Origin: Acidimicrobiales bacterium
GTDB taxonomy: Bacteria > Actinomycetota > Acidimicrobiia > Acidimicrobiales > JANYDT01
NCBI GenBank assembly: GCA_025358985.1
Contig: JANYHQ010000459.1
Location: 1 to 8,272, forward strand
Direction: 5' to 3'
Length of the DNA stretch: 8,272 bases
The notes under the pieces are model-generated. The model did not search any database. It saw nothing but the letters and a program-made list of their open reading frames with translations, and was not told where the DNA came from. Within the stretch, counting starts at the first letter, position 1; every line of letters begins with the position of its first letter. Shown here in pieces: positions 6,090-8,272 of this stretch. Both the position numbers and the translations under genes were made by a program.

Positions 6090-6734
6090 ATGACCGCACT
6101 CGACACCCAGACCTCCGATACGGCCCCCGCCACCTCCACCAAGGTCGACTTCTACTTCGATCCCCTCTGCCCCTTTGCCTGGATCACCTCCCGATGGATT
6201 CTCGAAGTGGACAGCCTGCGAAATCTTGACCTCAGCTTCAAGGTCATGAGTCTGGCGGTGTTGAACGAAGGACGCGATCTCTCCCCTGAGTATCGGGCCA
6301 TGATGGACACGGCGTGGGGTCCGGTGCGGGTGCTGATTGCCGCCGCCCAGGCGCACGGAGACTTGGTGGTGCTGCCGCTGTACACCGCAATGGGCATGCG
6401 TATCCACAACGGTGGCAACAAGGACTTCGACGTGGTCATCGCCGAAGCGTTGGCGGAGGTGGGCTTGCCCGCCGAGCTGGCGAAAGCAGCCCACACCACG
6501 GACTTCGACGAGGCCCTCAAGATCAGCCACCATCAAGGGATGGACCCGGTAGGCATGGATGTAGGCACCCCTACCATTCACATCGACGGGGTGGCCTTCT
6601 TCGGACCGGTGCTGTCATCGATCCCGCGCGGCGAGATGGCGGCCAAAATGTTCGACGGGGCAGTGCTCATGTCTTCATATCCTGATTTCTTCGAACTCAA
6701 GCGCAGCCGGAGTGGGTCTCTCAACTTCGACTGA
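6090..6734 (+). CDS. DsbA-family protein, Rv2466c-like (mycothiol-dependent reductase family), CPFA active site
   Basis: The 214 residues match Mycobacterium tuberculosis Rv2466c along nearly their full length; Rv2466c is a mycothiol-dependent thioredoxin-fold reductase able to reduce nitro-aromatic compounds. Seen here: FDPLCPFAWITSRWILEV at 23-40, WGPVRVLIAAAQAHG at 76-90, LYTAMGMRIHN at 98-107, SHHQGMDPVG at 146-155, the cis-Pro motif VGTPTIH at 158-164 (Pro161), VAFFGPVLSSIPRGE at 168-182, and SYPDFFELKR at 196-205. The active site is Cys27-Pro-Phe-Ala30 instead of the CxxC (Cys-Pro-Trp-Cys) of Rv2466c, so only the nucleophilic Cys remains. There is no signal peptide; it is cytosolic. ATG 6090 is preferred to the in-frame GTG 6081, with a TANNNT 7 nt upstream and no clear ribosome site. 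It lies just before the zinc-ribbon gene. Mycothiol use is inferred from the family. Confidence 0.88.
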   Translation: MTALDTQTSDTAPATSTKVDFYFDPLCPFAWITSRWILEVDSLRNLDLSFKVMSLAVLNEGRDLSPEYRAMMDTAWGPVRVLIAAAQAHGDLVVLPLYTAMGMRIHNGGNKDFDVVIAEALAEVGLPAELAKAAHTTDFDEALKISHHQGMDPVGMDVGTPTIHIDGVAFFGPVLSSIPRGEMAAKMFDGAVLMSSYPDFFELKRSRSGSLNFD

Positions 6735-6758
6735 TCAGCTCGGCACGGTTCGGACCGG

Positions 6759-6764
6759 TACTGT
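6759..6764 (+). promoter_or_regulatory. Possible -10 hexamer of a leaderless promoter for the zinc-ribbon gene
   Basis: TACTGT is followed by 7 nt and then GTG 6772. The arrangement favours this GTG as the start over GTG 6712, which lies inside the preceding gene. There is no good -35. Confidence 0.3.
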
Positions 6765-6771
6765 CGCTGCT

Positions 6772-7215
6772 GTGCTCGTGGAACGCGATGGTCAGTCCTA
6801 TGCCGACAACTTCGAGGACATGGTGGCGTTCGTGCGCGAGTTCGGCAGCGCCACCGGCGAACTGGCCGAAGACGTGCGCTCCTCGCGTTGCGTCACGTGT
6901 GGCAGTGCAACGTTCTGGATGGAATGTAGCGAAGAAGATGGTGTGGCCATGCGTACCTGTACGCAGTGCCAAACGGCCGCCTTCATCGGTGACAGTGCCG
7001 AACTGTGGGACGCTGCTGATACCGGTGACGCGGTTTGCCCATGTGGAGCCAAGGTGTTCGAGTTGGCCATCGGCTTCTGTGTGGGGGCGGAACCGGAATT
7101 GGACGTGGAGTGGATTGTGGTGGGAGCACGATGCACGGTGTGCCATCTAGTGGGCGTGTATGCCGACTGGGGCATCGACTATGTGCCCAGCGCATCGTTG
7201 AAACAGCAGATATAG
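6772..7215 (+). CDS. Uncharacterised actinobacterial protein with two zinc-ribbon-like cysteine sets
   Basis: From GTG 6772 the protein has 147 residues. An acidic helix-forming N-terminus (SYADNFEDMVAFVREFG, 9-25) is followed by two ribbon-like units. The first has CVTC (40-43) and CTQC (63-66), and the second has CPC (89-91) and CTVC (121-124), suggesting one zinc in each. Between them is TAAFIGDSAELWDAADTGD. The end VYADWGIDYVPS is conserved-looking. I recognise the pattern as a conserved hypothetical of actinobacteria, but no function is known to me. Cys52 and Cys103 are extra single cysteines. The start could instead be GTG 6778, or GTG 6712, which would overlap the Rv2466c-like gene by 23 nt. 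Close same-strand spacing to that thiol enzyme hints at a redox or metal link. It is convergent with the NarL-like gene; a hairpin lies between the stops. Confidence 0.75.
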   Translation: MLVERDGQSYADNFEDMVAFVREFGSATGELAEDVRSSRCVTCGSATFWMECSEEDGVAMRTCTQCQTAAFIGDSAELWDAADTGDAVCPCGAKVFELAIGFCVGAEPELDVEWIVVGARCTVCHLVGVYADWGIDYVPSASLKQQI

Positions 7216-7249
7216 GTACTTACGATATCGGCAACTACCGAGTGAGTAC
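7216..7249. terminator. Hairpin between convergent genes, possible terminator
   Basis: GTACTTAC (7216-7223) pairs with GTGAGTAC (7242-7249), eight pairs with one G-U in plus-strand RNA. Inside it, TCGG (7228-7231) pairs with CCGA (7238-7241) over the loop CAACTA, leaving GATA (7224-7227) bulged. It begins directly after the zinc-ribbon stop and overlaps the last codons of the NarL-like gene, whose TAG is in the loop. There is no U-run on either side, so termination is likely but not certain. Confidence 0.45.
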
Positions 7250-7891
7250 TGGTCGTCTCGTCATTCGACGTTCCAACACAGCTCGCACTGCTTGAGCCCG
7301 CGTGGTGACCTCGAGTTTGCGATAGGCGTTGCGGATATGAGTCTTCACGGAGTTCGGTGACAGGTATAACGTGGTGGCGATTTCGGTATTGCTGAGGCCC
7401 TCGGCGATGAGCACGAGTACTTCACTCTCGCGCTCGGACAATTCATAGAGCTTCCCCGGCCAATCGCGCCCCGCGGTGCTGTGGCGATCTGTGATCGGGT
7501 CGTCGCTGATGACCACCTCTCCTGCTCCAATACGCAGCATGGCGTCCACCAGTTCTTTGGCGCTGAGATTCTTGCTCAGATAGCCGGCCACACCGGCACT
7601 CATGGCACGGGCCACCACGCCGTGTTCGAACTGCCAGGTGAACACGGCGATACGGGCCACGTTGGAATCGGCTCGCAATCGATTGATCTCGTCGAGACCA
7701 CTCCCCGGATGCCCGAAGGTGTCAAACAGTGCCAAGTCCACCGGCTCGGCCACCTTGGCGCCGCGCAACGGTTCATCCACCACCTTCACCTGCTGCGCAA
7801 ACGGTTCCAGCAGACGTGCCAAACCAGCCACCACCAACTCGAAATCGTTGGTGAGGGCGACCCTCATCGGCGTGCTGGGTGAATCGGCCAT
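7235..7891 (-). CDS. NarL/LuxR-type response regulator with atypical receiver (orphan)
   Basis: From ATG 7891 the protein has 218 residues. The receiver (about 9-125) has Asp57 in LALFDTFG at the phosphoacceptor place, Thr85 in FTW, and Lys107 in LSKNL. The usual Asp-Asp acidic pair is Asn15-Asp16 in ALTNDFELVVAGL, and little of the usual D-x-x-M-P-x-x-x-G turn follows Asp57. The C-terminal LuxR helix-turn-helix (149-205) is fully standard: LSERESEVLVLIAEGLSNTE, IATTLYLSPNSVKTHI, then NAYRKLEVTTRAQAV. Such ND-E-VV-G receivers are known in actinobacterial orphan regulators, often without an adjacent kinase; none is present here. Signal input may therefore be non-canonical. ATG 7858-region starts such as Met9 (7867) are alternatives. 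It is divergent from the STAS gene across a palindromic operator candidate. Confidence 0.85.
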   Translation of the reverse strand: MADSPSTPMRVALTNDFELVVAGLARLLEPFAQQVKVVDEPLRGAKVAEPVDLALFDTFGHPGSGLDEINRLRADSNVARIAVFTWQFEHGVVARAMSAGVAGYLSKNLSAKELVDAMLRIGAGEVVISDDPITDRHSTAGRDWPGKLYELSERESEVLVLIAEGLSNTEIATTLYLSPNSVKTHIRNAYRKLEVTTRAQAVRAVLERRMTRRPVLTR

Positions 7892-7897
7892 GCAGGC

Positions 7898-7903
7898 AGT
7901 ATC
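7898..7903 (-). promoter_or_regulatory. Possible -10 element of the NarL-like regulator gene
   Basis: On the minus strand GATACT is followed by six bases and the ATG at 7891. No Shine-Dalgarno is seen, so leaderless transcription is likely. TTGACG (7915-7920, minus) is only 11 nt upstream, too near for a standard -35. Confidence 0.35.
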
Positions 7904-7926
7904 GCGCTCGGGTCCGTCAATCACAC

Positions 7927-7940
7927 CACCCCTAGGGGTG
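7927..7940. promoter_or_regulatory. Perfect 14-bp palindrome, candidate shared operator
   Basis: CACCCCTAGGGGTG is its own reverse complement. Its centre is about 42-43 bp from both start codons of the divergent genes (7891 and 7977). If both transcripts are leaderless, this is the class II activator position for each. The half-site resembles the NarL heptamer (TACYYMT) with one mismatch, but with no spacer instead of two bases. A role for the adjacent NarL-like regulator is an inference. Confidence 0.5.
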
Positions 7941-7953
7941 ATGCAAAGGAGTC

Positions 7954-7980
7954 ATGAAATTTCGTAATTTTATCCGGTGA
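7954..7980 (+). other. Possible 8-codon leader ORF ahead of the STAS gene
   Basis: ATG 7954 opens MKFRNFIR, and its TGA (7978-7980) overlaps the STAS start as GTGA. AAAGGAG (7945-7951) lies just upstream, but ends only 2 nt before the ATG, shorter than usual. It matters only if transcription starts upstream of 7945. The alternative, a leaderless STAS mRNA from TAATTT at 7965-7970, would exclude it. Confidence 0.25.
7965..7970 (+). promoter_or_regulatory. Possible -10 element of the STAS gene
   Basis: TAATTT is followed by six bases and GTG 7977. It is in the most AT-rich patch of the window and lies in an inverted repeat AAATT-TCGT-AATTT (7957-7970). A -35 at the standard distance would be near 7942-7947 (TGCAAA, weak), right beside the palindrome, which fits an activator-dependent promoter. 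Confidence 0.45.
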
Positions 7981-8270
7981 CCTGTACCACCGAGACTTCG
8001 CTCACCGTGTCGCCACCATTCACTGAACTCGACGCCGCCACGGCGGTCGACTTCAGTGCTTGGGGCCAGCAGTGGTCTGGCACTGCGGCTCCGATAGTGA
8101 ACCTGGACTTCAGCGCCGTGCAATACCTCGGAGCCAGTGCCATATCGGTACTGCTGGAGATGGACGAAGCACTGGCTCGTCATGGGGCACGACTACGGAT
8201 CAGCAACGCCCAGCGCATCGTGACGCGGGTACTCACGATCTGTGACCTGCATGGCCGATGGCTGGAATGA
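7977..8270 (+). CDS. STAS-domain protein (anti-sigma factor antagonist-like)
   Basis: The 97 residues form one STAS domain, the fold of SpoIIAA/RsbV-type anti-anti-sigma factors that bind a kinase-type anti-sigma factor in its unphosphorylated state. Seen: the APIVNLDFSAVQYLGASAIS strand-loop-helix at 38-57, then VLLEMDEALARHGARLRISN at 58-77 and VTRVLTICDL at 82-91. At the usual phosphorylation motif D-S-S/T-G the sequence is Gly52-Ala53-Ser54-Ala55, so the first serine is absent. GTG 7977 is the only usable start before the in-frame TAA at 7965. The stop overlaps an ATG (ATGA at 8267-8270), so a further co-translated gene, perhaps an anti-sigma kinase or a second regulator, may begin at the window edge. 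The divergent NarL-like regulator likely belongs to the same locus. Confidence 0.8.
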   Translation: MTCTTETSLTVSPPFTELDAATAVDFSAWGQQWSGTAAPIVNLDFSAVQYLGASAISVLLEMDEALARHGARLRISNAQRIVTRVLTICDLHGRWLE

Positions 8271-8272
8271 AC

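Noticed and set aside
5853..6581. Minus-strand ORF of 242 codons across the nhaA end and the Rv2466c-like gene
   Set aside because: It covers two well-supported plus-strand genes, has a Gly/Arg/His-rich low-sense composition and no domain.
7904..7920. TTGACG as the -35 box of the NarL-like gene
   Set aside because: The spacer to GATACT is only 11 nt, far below the normal 16-18.
1..8272. tRNA, rRNA, CRISPR array, insertion sequence or phage genes
   Set aside because: No cloverleaf-type arms, spaced long repeats, transposase motifs or terminal inverted repeats were seen on reading both strands; no gap above 300 bp is left without a gene or gene remnant.

Overview
The window looks like a piece of an actinobacterial chromosome, possibly from an Acidimicrobiia-type or similar environmental lineage; the placement is inferred from gene content only. 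The supporting families are a TIGR03086-type (mycothiol-dependent maleylpyruvate isomerase-like) protein, an SCO6745-family protein, a GpgS-type glucosyl-3-phosphoglycerate synthase, an Rv2466c-type thiol enzyme, an orphan NarL-like regulator with an Asn-Asp acidic site, and a STAS-domain protein. The DNA is moderately GC-rich, GTG starts occur, and several genes lack a Shine-Dalgarno sequence but have a TANNNT-like hexamer 6-7 nt before the start codon, a layout typical of leaderless actinobacterial transcripts.

Layout. 1-207 (+) is the 3' end of a cupin gene. 215-757 (-) is a TIGR03086-family gene that converges on it. 799-1707 (+) is an SCO6745-family gene, divergent from the previous one. 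1485-3050 (-) holds a damaged two-component system. The OmpR-type response regulator is split by a one-base frame change near 2654. It is followed, through an ATGA overlap, by a sensor kinase gene that keeps both membrane segments and the sensor region but has no HAMP, HisKA or ATPase domain, and whose frame runs antisense into the SCO6745-family gene. 3148-6007 (+) is a possible osmotic or salt-stress group: gpgS, a frameshifted USP-like gene, and nhaA. 6090-7215 (+) is an Rv2466c-like protein with a CPFA active site, followed by an uncharacterised eight-cysteine zinc-ribbon protein. 7235-7891 (-) is an orphan NarL/LuxR-type regulator. It is divergent from the STAS-domain gene at 7977-8270 (+). 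The region between these two holds a perfect 14-bp palindrome almost exactly midway between the two start codons.

How the genes may work together. GpgS makes the precursor of the compatible solute glucosylglycerate and NhaA exports sodium, so the centre of the window suggests salt or osmotic adaptation. The Rv2466c-like enzyme and the zinc-ribbon protein sit head to tail and may be a thiol-redox pair. The NarL-like regulator and the STAS protein look like one signalling locus under a shared operator. I see no tRNA, rRNA, CRISPR array, insertion sequence or phage gene. I do not see a clear new multi-gene system. The items most worth checking are the decayed two-component system, the centred palindrome, and the monothiol Rv2466c variant. 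Two independent frame breaks in 8 kb mean that assembly indels must be excluded first.
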